Source: Exophiala sp. HKRS030
Taxonomy: Eukaryota; Ascomycota; Eurotiomycetes; Chaetothyriales; Herpotrichiellaceae
Direction: 5' to 3'
DNA length: 64,000 nucleotides
Assembly (NCBI GenBank): GCA_023897205.1
Contig: JAHWDD010000003.1
Coordinates: 3,289,665-3,353,664 of the forward strand
Shown: positions 33,547 to 45,899 of the stretch, in pieces
How the letters are laid out: each line of letters starts with the position of its first letter
Numbering within the stretch: position 1 is the stretch's first letter
Notes under the pieces: model-generated
Told to the model about the DNA's origin: nothing
Database searches by the model: none
Seen by the model: only the letters and a program-made list of their open reading frames with translations
Program-made: the position numbers and the translations under genes

Positions 33547-34999
33547 GCTTTGATGTCTAACACAGCCGAGCGACTTGCGTCGTGTCTACCTCTGAATGAT
33601 TGTAGTGGAACTGAATAACGCGACTTTTCGCGTCACAAGCGCGCAAAGGATAGACTCGACGACATTAATAATACATAGCATGAAGACACAACATCGGAAT
33701 GAGATCAAAAGAGTGACTTTGAACGTAATGATGAGCTAGAAACTTTCAAAGGAATGATGTCGGCTGGCAGCAATCAAAGTTGGCCAAAAGGGATGAGATT
33801 ATACGACTGGCCAAGCATTTGGATAGGATTTAGGCGCAGATTGGGTCCTCTAAGGAGTGTCCATCCGACTTCGAGGGGTTGGATTGGGGCTAGACGCTTC
33901 CCCACCGTGTCAGTTTTGCAAGAGTCTTGACTCTACTGATCATTATTTTATGATTCATTACAGCGTGGATGGGTCGGTCGCGTATTCATCAATTCATCGC
34001 AACAAGTTGGCGTTGCTCACGAGTCATGGCTCTTGGTCTTCGTGGTCTTCTCGTGATCTGCTCTCCTACAGCGGAGCACAAGTACATCTCACAATCAGTA
34101 CGGTGGGGGACTGCTTGTTCAGAAACATCCAGCGACGTATGGAGGACTCAGAACAATACGATCCTGCTGAATATGCTGCAAAACACTTTCTGCTGTAAGC
34201 CTGTACTCCGTAGCTCGAAGAAGATCTACAGGTAAATTGGATGGCGTATGAGGGAATATATCCCCGGGCACGTTCGGGAGTCACGGTTTACGGCATTCTC
34301 TTGGGCAAGTTTTCTGGCTTGGCCGGCATCTTTGCCGGGCCTCAGACAGCATCTATTGCCCTGTGCTATGCCTGGAAAGACGGAGGTCTAGGCACTATGA
34401 TGTAACCTTATAGGCATTATGAGTGCCTCACGGTGCCTGTCCGGGGTGACCCCCAGGAGGCCGAGGCCGGTTCCGTGAAATTCTCTTGTCGTCTCGAGTT
34501 GCAGTTTATCCGTTAGCCAATCATATACCAGATCCCCGGTCGGCACAACGGGAATTTCCTGGTGTCATGCTAGTTATTGGAGTCGAGTCGACTAATGCAT
34601 TTTAGTTCCTACTAACAACCTCTCCTACGCCTTCCGCAACCCCATCCCTGTGGCATCCGCGCCCATTCACCCTTCGAGAAGAAGGCCATTTAGCGAGTCT
34701 AACGCCTCTAGCTCGTCTAACCACTCCAGACTAGCCTCTTTTGATTTGCAGCTCCAGAAAAATAATTCCTCTCCGCTGCATTCAAAGTTCCAAATCCGAG
34801 TCTGTCTCAATTCATCTGTTTTCTTCTCATTTCACCTTGTTGTCTCTTCATTTCCATTTCTTCAGCCACTGTATAGTCGCCAGCTCTTCTTCGCCATTCT
34901 GTACATTTTACTTGCCACTACTCTTGTCACTCATTTTGTCCTGTTCCATCCCGGCTCTGACCTGTACATTATTGCATCTTTGCATCCAAAAATCTCCTA
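33547..34999. other. Intergenic spacer upstream of two divergent genes
   Basis: About 1.45 kb separating the AAA ATPase gene (minus) and CLU1 (plus). Open frames near 33857-34235 have no domain. Pyrimidine-rich leader sequence (TTCTTCTCATTTCACC) lies at about 34800-34980 before the CLU1 start. Confidence 0.5.
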
Positions 35000-37900
35000 A
35001 TGGCCGACTCCAATGGTGACGTGAACACTACTCAGAGTATACCACATGCCCCAGATTCCCAAGACTCACAATTCTTACATGGTTGCAGATGCAAATTCGC
35101 TCAAAGATGCCCAAGACGCCGCTGGCACCTTGACCAATGGCACCAATGGCCACGCACATGCCCACGCACACGACCATTCCCATTCCCATGACCACGACCA
35201 CAGTCACGATGACAGCGCCGGAGGGTTGTTTCAGGTTTCGGTCAAGCTGCCGCATAAGCCATACTCGATGCAGATTACCGTCACCAGTCAAGAGCAAGTC
35301 CAGGATGTTCGACAGTCGATAGTCGAGACCCCCGATACCTTCCAATACACTTGCTTCCACCTTGAGCACAACGGTCAAAGAATAAACGACTTCGTTGAGC
35401 TTTCCGAAGTCAAAGATCTTAAACCCGATGATGAACTTGTCCTGGTTGAAGACCCATATACCGAGAAAGAAGCAAGACTGCATGTCGTCAGAATCCGAGA
35501 GCTCATCGGCGCAACAGGAGACCGCTCCGATCAACTGCACGGCATTTCGGCTGGGTTGTCGCTTCATGATGAAAAGTTTGGTTCTGTGTTAGCTCCCGCC
35601 CCAAAGTCAGAAGACAACCCCTTGGCTGGCTACGATGTCGATGCCCGTCCATCCCTCGAAACCATCCTCTCCTCTCAGCCACAGAACCTTCCCAAGACCA
35701 TCAAATCCCTCTCCGTGTCGCAGTGGAACCCTCCACCATACCATTTACGTCAACGTGGCCATCTGCTCTATCTACAATTGACTACGAACGAAGGCGAGCA
35801 GTTCCATATCACGTCCTCTGTGGCTGGCTTCTATGTCAACAAATCATCGAGCAACAAATTCGACCCTTTTCCACGACCCGCACCCAAAAACCACCAAGCA
35901 CACTCCTTGCTATCCCTAATCTCGGCCCTTTCGGCTTCCTTCAACGACACGTTCGTCGAGCTCCAGAAAGCCAATGGCCAAAAGGATCTCCTCACCACCT
36001 TTCCTTTTCAAAATGCCATTCCCGCAAATCCTTGGTTGGTGCCGGTCTCGACCGCGCAAACCTCTCAGCATCAACCTGATCCAACCCGATCGCAAGAAGC
36101 ATTTTTGATTGGTGGAGCCGACGGTGCGGAGAATCTTCGTGACTGGAACGAAGAATTCCAAACTACTCGTGAACTGCCTCGAGAAATGCTACAAGATCGG
36201 GTCTTCCGCGAGCGGTTGACGTCCAAGCTCTTCGCCGACTATAACGATGCCGCCGCCCGTGGTGCTGTCCTCGTGGCCAGAGGTGAGGTTGCTCCTTTAA
36301 ACCCTACCGAAGGTCGCGATGCTCAAATTTTCATCTATAACAATATCTTCTACTCCTTTGGCGCCGATGGCGTCCAGACCTTTGCGAGCGAAGGTGGTGA
36401 TGAAGCTGCGAGAGTCGCTGTTGGCAAAGACGTTGCCGGTGTCAAAGCGGTCAACCAGCTGGACATCAATGGCCTCTTTACCCCAGGTACTGTTGTTGTT
36501 GATTACCTTGGTAAACGCATAGTTGGTCAAAGCATTGTGCCTGGCATTTTCAAGCAGCGTGAGCCTGGTGAACATCAGATCGATTATGGTGGTGTTGAAG
36601 GCAGGGATATTGTTACTGAAAATGAGGCCTTCGTTCCTGTTTTCGAGAAACTCTCCAAGGCGCTTCACATCAAGAAGCATGCGGTTTGGGACAAAGATGG
36701 CAAACGCCATGACCTAGAGGGAAGTGTCGAAACCAAAGGACTGCTGGGCACTGATGGCCGTAAATATGTCCTCGACCTGTATCGAATTACTCCACTTGAT
36801 GTGGCTTGGTCCGAAGAAGTGGAAGCCGATGGTGGCGACAAATACCCTCATCGTATGTCTGTCCTCAGACTGGAGCTGGTTGAAGCATATTGGCGCACGA
36901 AAATGCAAGAATATGTACGTAGCGAAGTTGAGAAACGACGCGCAAACAAAGCCAGTGGTTCTAAAGACGAGCCCGCCCAGATCGAGGACGCGAAGACCAA
37001 CGGCCACTCTGAAAAGGAGGACGACAAGGCTGAAGGTGATGGTCAGAAGGAAGCTGTTGCGCCAGCGCCTGAACAAGAGCGGGTCGACATCTCAAATTTC
37101 ACGCTAGCGCTCAACACCGACTCTTGCAGTGGACAGGTTCCACAGACAGAAGAAGAGAAAGAGGCATACTGTCAAGATGAGGAGGAAGTTCGTGCTGTTT
37201 GTGATTTTCTGCGAACCAAAATCATTCCCGATCTAATCACTGATCTCCATGATGGTGACGTTGGATTCCCAATGGATGGTCAGTCGCTTTGTCAGTTGGT
37301 CCATAAGCGAGGTATCAATATCCGCTACCTGGGACGGCTTGCAAAGGCATCCGCAGAAAAGGGCCATCGACTAAAAGCCTTTTCTGGGTCGTCCTACAAG
37401 AAATGGTGGCACGTGCTTTCAAACACATCCTCAATGGCCATTTACGCCATTTGCCCGTCATCTTTGCAACAACTGCTATCTCACATCTCCTCAATTGCCT
37501 GCTGGGTGGAGAGGTGAATTCGAAGCCACGACCAGAGATCGACGAAGAGCTTCGTTCACTTTATCCTGATGGGGATTTTTCATTTGAAAGTGTCAATCCT
37601 ACAAACTTGAAGGTGTCAATTGAGAAACAAGTTCAGCTACGATACCGATACGAGTTGCCAAAAGACTGGCAGGCCAGTGTTCAACCACTCCCATTGCTCC
37701 GTGAGATCGCTCTTAAGCTAGGATTGCAGCTGGCAGCGAGAGACTACACCTTCCACAAGGGTGCTCAACTTACAGTTGATACGTCGCCCGCCAGAAGTGG
37801 TAGCGACACACAGTCAAACAATGGCACCTCAGCCGAGGAAGGTGGAAAAAAGAAGAAAAAGAAGGGCGTAGATCAGTCTCTGGCAATTAACAACCCGGCA

Positions 37901-38971
37901 AAGCAAAGCACGACATTTACGCCCGAGGACATTCTCAATATCGCGCCAATCGTCAAGGACGCAGCACCCAGAAGTGCCCTGGCGGAAGAAGCCCTTGAAG
38001 CAGGCAAGATCTCATTGGCACAAGGTCAGAAGCAGCTGGGTCAAGAACTCGTGTTGGAGTCTCTTTCATTGCACGAACAGATTTATGGCATCCTCCATCC
38101 TGAGGTGGCAAAGATGTATCACTCTTTGTCGACAATCTATTATCAAACGGACGAGAAAGAGGCGGCGGTCGAGCTGGCTCGAAAGGCTGTGATTGTGACG
38201 GAACGCACTTTGGGGGTCGATTCTCATGATGCGATCCTGGCATACCTAAATTTGTCGCTATTCGAACATCATGTTGGCAATACACGACAAGCCTTGAAAT
38301 ATGTCAGACATGCTTTGGACGTGTGGAAGATTATTTTCGGACCAAATCACCCTGACTCTATCACTACCATGAACAATGCAGCTGTCATGTTGCAGTCACT
38401 TAAGGAGTATCCAGAATCTCGCAAGTGGTTTGAAGCTTGTTACAAGGTGTGCGAGGACCTGTTCGGAGCGCAATCGATCAATGCTGCGACAATCTTGTTC
38501 CAGCTAGCACAGGCTTTGGCGCTTGATAGTGATGCCAAGGGTGCGGTCAACAAGATGCGTGATGCTTATAGTATCTTTTTGGCCGAGCTTGGACCCACGG
38601 ATCGAAATACGAAAGAGGCGGAAAGCTGGCTTGAGCAACTGACCCAGAATGCTGTCTCGATTGCCAAACAAGCGAAATTGCTACAAAGCCGACGTATTGG
38701 CGGACTACGACAGCTGCCTCGCATGGGTGGGTTGGGTACCAGACTTCAACCACAGAGTGCAAGTAACGCGGCACCAAACACTTCGGGCAGAACTGCGGCT
38801 GCAGAACCTAGCCTTCGAACAGCCACAGGTGATCCTGCGTTGGATTCGAGGAGTATCGATGAACTCGTCAAGTACATTGAGGGTGCGGATCTTGGAAAGA
38901 GTCCAGCAAGTAAAAAGAAAAAGTCGCTCAACCCCAAGGCTCGGGGTTCAAGGAAGACGACAGCTGTCTGA
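35000..38971 (+). CDS. CLU1: Clustered mitochondria protein CLU1/CluA (about 1299 aa), one frame break
   Basis: The protein has the CLU N-terminal domain (GGLFQVSVKLPHKPYSMQIT, SIVETPDTFQYTCFHLEHNG), the central CLU domain (about residues 330-600; RDWNEEFQTTRELP, GRDAQIFIYNNIFYS) and C-terminal TPR repeats (YHSLSTIYYQTDEKEAAVEL, HHVGNTRQALKYVRHALDVW). CLU proteins bind mRNAs for mitochondrial proteins and control mitochondrial distribution; yeast Clu1 co-purifies with eIF3. The frame changes near 37376-37388 between GHRLKAF and VVLQEMVARAFKHI. One base restored in the TTTT/GGG runs mends it. The start is ambiguous: ATG 35000 with a 73-nt intron (35016-35088), or ATG 35046/35079 without it. 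A His/Asp-rich stretch (HAHAHAHDHSHSH…) follows the N-terminus. Confidence 0.92.
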
Positions 38972-40174
38972 GGAAAAGAAAGGACGAAGAACTATAAAAC
39001 ATGATGAGTGATGCCTCAGCGCCTAAGACATGATTTGAGAGTCAGATCATATGGTGAAAATTTTGGCCTAAATCGAGGGACATAATAGAGCCTTTGCTTT
39101 GCGAAGAATTTTCGACTCTCATCTACGTCGGGGTGGGCGAATGATCATCATTATTTTGTACAACAGAAAAGCAATGGTTTGATGGGTACAGCATGCCAGA
39201 GCGTCTTTGCATCTGAGACATGTTCTCACATGGCAGACCTTGATGATATTCGGTAGGCATGATAAGTTGCTCACCCGAGATGGGTAGTCATCAAGAAGGT
39301 GGTAGAACAGTCGTGTAGGTGGAGGCAGTCAATACCCAATGTTCTCAACTCCATCTCTAGTTGTCGCGTGATGTTGTCTATTGTCGTCGTTGACATTATA
39401 GAGGGCACGTGCCTTGGAGAGAGATGTTTTGGTACGTGCTCAACGGCCAACATTCGGTATGTTCGGTACATGCGTAAATATAATCCCAAATCTTATAAAC
39501 CCATTATGGCAGCGTACAGTATTTCTAACTTCTTCCAAACGGCCATGCTGTATGATTCTTCATTGGTCAGCTTTCAGCTCCATTTGTCAGCGCTACTGAA
39601 TCTGCTCCCCAGCGGCATGATCCAAGTGGCCTTTCATTGATTCTTGACACTCGTTCTGAATTCTTATCACCTGTTTGTCCAGTTCTTAGTTTCCAATTGA
39701 GATTTCAATCTCTTGAATTATTCTCCATTACGCTTTGAATTGAAGGCTTGGAATCCTGCGTTGCATCCCGCGTCATTGCCTATCTCAGTACGACTTGGTT
39801 GCCCATTGTCAGCGGATTACTGAACGTTGTTTTCCGGGCCTGGCAACGATTGCCTTTTGGACACACCTCGGCCTTGATCTTACGCCCGTGGTGCCCGTCA
39901 TCCTTAATCAACTCCTGCTCTACTTGACCTCGTAGTCACCCTCTTGACGACCTTGTCCCAGCACAGTGACGCTTCAGGCGCAGTACGCGCGCAACCTTGG
40001 CACAGTCTTGGAACAGATATCATTCTTCACCACGCAACCCTAATACCAAACTCGTCACCGCATCGCACATTTCTTCTCCGACGATAAGGCTTTATTGTAG
40101 CTTGCAGATCTCATCGCTTATTAGGACCATTGTTCCTGCAGTTGTGGACTCGGTCGAAAACATTTTGGTGCACC
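38972..40174. other. Intergenic spacer
   Basis: About 1.2 kb between tandem plus-strand genes. The frame at 39299-39640 has no domain. No strong repeat is seen. Confidence 0.45.
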
Positions 40175-41181
40175 ATGTCCAAGATCCGTCCTCTCACTAC
40201 TACCACGACATACAGCCTCGCCCACACGGCGCAATGTAAATTGAAACTCTCGGCAAATCGTCCAGACAGGAATCTACGCTTTGTGCTGGGCCATGCTTTT
40301 ACCCTAGACAACCTGATGCTTCGCATCGTGGAAATCGAAAATCGGTCGGCCAAGTCAGATTTCCTCGAAGGAAAGCCCCCAGCGAGGATGGGTTCACTCA
40401 CTACGACTGCTCAGCGGCGGCGGCAAAGCCAGCAGCATCAGCACACCCTGAACCACCTAAACCTGACGTATCAAAAACAACAGCGTCTGTCGAAGAGCCA
40501 TCAGGTGGTCGAAGGATAAGCTTTCACGATAACAACGCCCGCCCATCCAAAATCACCCCAACAGCCACACCAACAGCGGCACCAACTCCCCAGCCCGCAA
40601 TCGCTCCCCACCACCACCCATCCACACCAAGCACGAGTATCTCGACGACTCATCCTCTGAAGACGGCACATCATCCGACGACTACGACGAACCCAACTCA
40701 TACATCCCCAGCATCGACGCCAACGCCGAACCCTCCTCCACTCACACCAAGCACCACCGCCCCAGCCCGACGCCTACTCGCACGAAGAAGACGCCGCACT
40801 GGAACTCGCCGACGACGAACTCGACGACCCGCTCGCCGACGACTTCGACTCCGGGCTGTCGCTGCAACGCTTCGAATCGGCGTCTGCGCGCCCTCCACGC
40901 ATGGTGCGTTCAGGCTCGTCGTCATCCGAAGACGAAGACGACGATGACAACGGACCAGTGTCGCCGCCACAACTGCCCGTCGATCTCGACGTGCGCGAGC
41001 TCATCGAAGGCGAGAAGGACGAGGAGCTGGCCGGGCTCTACGATAGTGTCAAGAACTGTGCCTGCCATGGCCAAGTCGATGACGCCGAGCTCGCCCACGA
41101 GCCCACTGCCTTCTGGGACATTCCGAGGACAAGACCGGTGGGAAGAGGCTGGCTATTGTTGCCGTTGCCGCTGCGGCGTGA
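40175..41181 (+). CDS. Acidic, low-complexity conserved-looking protein (about 336 aa) with four frame breaks
   Basis: ATG 40175 lies in CACCATG. The reading passes through all frames: MSKIRPLTTTTTYSLAHTAQ…DFLEGKPP, then SEDGFTHYDCSAAAAKP…, then HTKHEYLDDSSSEDGTSSDD…, then PQPDAYSHEEDAALELADDE…FWDIP, then EDKTGGKRLAIVAVAAAA to TGA 41179-41181. Each switch needs one base added, at CCCCC 40376-40380, CCC 40617-40619, CCC 40731-40733 and CC 41123-41124. With these the gene is continuous. The first 70 residues are ordered; the rest is Pro/Ser-rich then strongly acidic, with a C-terminal DLDVRELIEGEKDEELAGLY helix and a hydrophobic Ala/Val end. Family not recognised. Four independent mutations of the same sign in 1 kb would be odd for natural decay. 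Confidence 0.6.
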
Positions 41182-41736
41182 AGAGGACTGATCCAGACAG
41201 CTCCCGGGGTATTGTGTAGCGAAGGAAATCGAGCTGGCTTTTTTCCCTCTTCTTTCAGGGCCGTGCAACGTGGATCACGATAACAGGGTAATCTTTGCAA
41301 GGTTTTTTTGAGCAGGGTGAACGGGATTGGCACGGGGAGCGAAAGTCGACAGTCGGATAAATTGTCTTACGGTCGGATCGGAAAGCGACAGGAGGCGTGT
41401 CTACAACGGCGCTTGCACGTAGGACTGCTATTCATATCCATACACCGGAATATGTAGGTGCGAAAACAAAACAAGCAGAGCAAACAGAAATAACTATCTA
41501 TTCAACAAATTGCCATTATTAGTGCTCGGCAGGCAATTAATTCCTCTATTCTTCTTGTTTGGGGTTCCAGAGGACGATATAAGCGAGTTCAGGTCAGCTA
41601 AAAGTCTGCTGCCCGGTTCAAAAATGCCAACGCAGAATATCGAGAACCATTGACCACATTGACTAATCTGAGCCCGGAATGTAACAGGCTTAGGTCGATG
41701 GATTCTTCGGGCAAATCAGCTAATCTTGATATCTCT
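41182..41736. other. Short spacer between convergent genes
   Basis: About 555 bases with no gene or repeat seen. It holds the 3' flanks of the acidic-protein gene (plus) and the MACPF gene (minus). Confidence 0.5.
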
Positions 41737-44609
41737 TTACACAACGAAATGGACCTCAAAGGTGGCGGGTGTGAAAGTCCCCGACTGGCTCTTGTAGAAC
41801 GCTCCCATCTCCTCCATTCTACTCCTGTAGCTCCAACCAGATGACTTCTCATCTGAGAAATACTCTCTGACACTGATCTTGGAAAGCCACTTGGCTGCGG
41901 TCGCTGGACTGTAATTCCAAGGCGCGTATGGCTCTCTCGTATACGGACTCAGATCGAGTTCACGGAAGCCCTTGTTTTGAATGACGCCGAAGTCGGGTTT
42001 CCTGCTCAGCATGCATATGAGGTGTTTTTCGCGCTCGTCGATCTGGTTGTTCTGATCGTATTCCAGAAACGCCTGGCGCTTGAGGTCACGACTCATCCAG
42101 AGATTGTAGTCGAATTTGAACACCTTGACTATGTTGTTCGTGGCGTCGTAGACGACAGGGTTCGCCGCTTCGGGTGGGTCTTTGATGTCGCGGTATGCAC
42201 CTAGCTCGAACGAGTGGCAGTACAGATGCACAAGGTCTCCGTCTTTGATTTGCTCCGTTTCGTGCTCGAGAGGACGCCAGCGATCAAAGTCCTTGGTTCC
42301 ATGGCCGACTTTGCGGAAGGACCAACGGCACAAGCGGGCGTCGGGTGCGTCGCTATGGATGATGTACCCGTCAACATCGCACCAGAGACCATTGAAGTAC
42401 GCGTGTTCCCAGGCTTTGGTGCCATTGAACCGCATCTGGCTGTTGCTCTCGGTGTTCAAGAAGATGGGCCAGTCACCTTGTAGCTGGTCAAATACTGTTA
42501 GCTTCCAGAATTTCTCACGATGATACGCCCAGTGAACTCACAGCAGGCAGTCCGGGCCAGGGCTGGTCCTTATAATCCTCGATGTTAGCGCTCAACACCT
42601 GGATATCGAGTGGAACAGCGTCGGGCGTATTTGGATGGGCGAGCCCGACCCTATGCTGATTTTTGACCTTGGATACGAAAGTTTTTGTCCCAGCATGGTT
42701 GATCAAATTGATCTTTGTTCTCGGGGTCCATTTTCCGGCTTGCTCGGCTTTCTTGACAGAAGGTGAAGTTTCCTGAATCAAGCCCGTTAAGCCTATACTT
42801 GGATCGACTGCGTCAATGAGTCTGTACACAGGGACGATTTCTTCTTGCTACACGCAATGAGCACATATAAATCTGCAGTAATCATTTGCACACCTACCTC
42901 GATTGTTCTCCAGTTCCAAAATGTTCCTACAGAGCCGGCCCAGAGAGGTGGGCTGCAAATTTAGTCCGGTTCGGTGAGACGATGAAGATAGAGGACACTC
43001 ACTTTGCGCAGAAGCGACTATCGCCTCCAATAGCTGACCAGACCAGTGAGGACTGCGCACGTGTCTGCTGTGATGCTGACTCTTGACTATTCTGAGATGA
43101 AGTGCTTGCAGACACAGAAGCCGACACAAATTTGCTGTCGAAGGCCGCAGAAACGGCGGCTTTCATTGAGTCATGGGCATTTGCGTTCTTAGCGTCAAAT
43201 ACGGATGTCGCGTACTTTGAGGCATGAAGTTGCCCTCCGAGCTGAAAAGATGTGGCGAAGATGTGGCCTGGTGTCTGTAAGAACGGTGGATGGCACAATT
43301 GTCTCATCCTTCTTACCAAAGCGTTTGTTGAAGAGTTCGACTTGGCTCTTGAACTTGTTATATAGCTCTATGCTAGGTGGCTTTGCATTTTTGTTGTTTT
43401 GGTAGTCCGTCCTGATGAGTTCAATATGACTCTTACAGGCTGCCGTCAACTCTATGCCCGAGTCTTGGTCAAGGAAAATTCTGGCACGTGGAAACTTCCT
43501 TGATCTTTAGCAAGAGACATTCCAGTATTGTCCAGATGGATCTTACACTGTAAGTTGCGAAGTATTCCTTCGTGTTTTCGGCTCCAGTCGAGCCGGAGCC
43601 ACTGGAATGGGAATCTCCGTAACTGGCCTCAACACCAAGACTTGCGAACGGAGAGGTGCCTTTACTGTTTTGCTGAATGAGAAAGACGTCCATCATGCAC
43701 GAACTTCAGACACCTACATAGCTACTTCAGCGCTTCGTGACGAAAATCCGTTCTTTACTAAGGATTTTTGGAGCTCTGAGGATGCCTCTCGAATGTCAAT
43801 TGATGAGTCGTCGAAAACTTCGAATTCAGGGTGCCAGTCAGGTTCGGTGGTATCGGCTATGAACTTGAATGCTACCACAGTCCATGGTTAGGACTGAGAA
43901 TAAGTATTGCAGAGCTCTCACCTGGAACCCGTGCTTTGACAATATCGGTATTAGTCCCATTCATTTGAGGACGAAGCACAAAACCGTAAAGGCATTTATT
44001 CATGGTGAAGATGTGATCCCATTCTTCCGAATCTAGGTCTGTTGGACGGCTAGAAGTATTTAGTTTATGCTGATTGTGGCTTTCTCAAACTTACTCAACA
44101 TGCTCGGACTCGACCTTCCATGATCCTGCATCGAGGTACTGAGCACCGAAATTTTCTGGCACCTTTGGTGCTGAAAGACGAGCACGCTTGTTGTCCTATC
44201 ATCGGTCAGGGCATTTTCCCGTATCGACTCAGCATTTGGTTGGACTGACCTTAGGCTTTTTGGCCTTATGCCCTCTTTCATCTGATTTTTCTTCCTCTTC
44301 CTCTTCTTCTTCCTCCTCCTCCTCTTCCTCGTCGTCTTCACCCTCCTCCTTGTCCTTTTTCTTGGCTTGCTTTTTCTTCTGTTTCGGCTTCTTCTCTTCT
44401 GATTCTGTCTCCCTCGACTTTTTGTTCAGCTTATTTTTTCTGGGCGTTGCACTTGATGTGCCACTATTTTTGGCCGCAGAATTCTCCTTAACATCTTTTG
44501 GATCTTGCTCCTTAGCTTTAGCAGCTTTGTTCACACTTGCTGTGTGATCAGTCTGAGCTGCTGGTATTGGTTGGCCAGTGTGGCTTTCTGCTGGCTTTGA
44601 ATCTGTCAT
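41737..44609 (-). CDS. MACPF/perforin-like domain protein, ten exons (803 aa)
   Basis: Exons 44609-44250, 44195-44095, 44049-43922, 43871-43718, 43664-43547, 43494-43317, 43267-43003, 42952-42898, 42847-42542 and 42483-41737, all with GT…AG introns of 45-58 nt and consistent phases. The N-terminal 120 residues are Lys/Glu-rich with a long Glu run and no signal peptide. The MACPF domain follows: splicing of the sixth intron creates KRFGHIFATSFQLGGQL, matching the family signature around the conserved GG, preceded by FPRARIFLDQDSGIELT and followed by SSLVWSAIGGD and WAGSVGTFWNWRTIE. The C-terminal 250 residues form a separate Trp/Tyr-rich domain, perhaps a lectin-like fold. Members can form pores, but many fungal ones are uncharacterised; activity is not inferable. 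No frame breaks. Confidence 0.8.
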
Positions 44610-45899
44610 GTCTCACCCGGACTTGTATGGAAAATTGAAGGAGAGTCTCCCAGGAATAGAGAAGGAAGAGAACTTATGAGAATAGGCAAGACCAGCAGGA
44701 AGAGCTCTGGAGGTCTGTCTGACCATGAATGACCAGATGGGAAAACAGCATCATACTGGAAAGGTGGTTCCATCACTTTACTGACTAGTTGGACTTTGGA
44801 CCTACCTATTGCCTTCTTCAGCATCATATTCGGTATATAGGTACTGAATCTAGATCTCCATTTCATACCCAGTGTTTGGCCAATAAGCGACAGCCACGAC
44901 GGCTGTTAGTGAGAGCCTGGAGCGCGAGATACGAGGGATCGACATGGTAATTGTAACGGTGCGAGAATTTTGATCGACGAGAGCCTTACAAAATGCAATC
45001 AAGAGTCTGGAGAGAAGCCTCGGGACAGTCTCGTGGCGGTCTGGTCACAGCTGAAAGTATGGCGGGATGTCAGGATGAAAACCGGTTGCCCCAGGTTTAG
45101 GTGGCTTGAACCGGATCAGGCTGTATCCATTCTAGGCCAAGATTGATCGGGATAGGAAATGTTGAATACATATGCTGACCCCTGGAAGCGTGGGCGAGGT
45201 AGAAATAAAAGTCGAGTTCAGCTCAGCCTGCTCGTATGCATGATCGATAGAAGCGAGGTACGCCAAGCTTTCATGCGATATGCCAAGAAAGCTTTGAGAC
45301 TTGGCATCGACCCGTCTCGATCCTCGCCGGCCCATGTATGCTTGCGAGCTCGTCTTTGGGTGCTGCCAAACGCTTCTGCGACTATGCTGTGGTCCCCTCG
45401 TGGTGGATTTATCACTCGCTAGTGGCCGGCAAATATGATATGATCAAGCCGGGTTGGGCTGTGGAGCGAAAACAACAACGGTTGAAACGGTCAGAGCATT
45501 CTCCCCAACCCGACACCTCTCGGCGTAACGGGGGACGACGGTCAACCCTTTCACAGGCATGAGAAAACGATTTATTCTCCTCCTGCCAGATCTGGAGTAC
45601 ACTATATCTAAGCGAGCTGAAAACTACTTGTCAAGTTTGTGCTGTTGTGATCACCCTGGGAAGGAATAGCCAGCGGCATAGCCAAATGTTGCGTACTCAC
45701 TTCTTGAACAGTCCCATGATTCGTGCTTGAGCATTTCTGGAGCCATGGAGAAGACAATCATGGTCGATCTCATCATCTTTGTTTCTGGCGCATGATAAAG
45801 AAGATGTCTGTTCTATATCATATACATTTTTTCGTTTCGTTTCGGTCTAGTATAAAACTGCTTCAATACGGACTCTAATACGCCCAGAGCAATCCAGTC
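44610..45899. promoter_or_regulatory. Shared upstream region of the MACPF gene and its divergent neighbour
   Basis: About 1.3 kb between two divergent starts. No gene is called; short frames at 45159-45422 and 45338-45562 lack domains. Candidate bidirectional control region. Confidence 0.45.
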
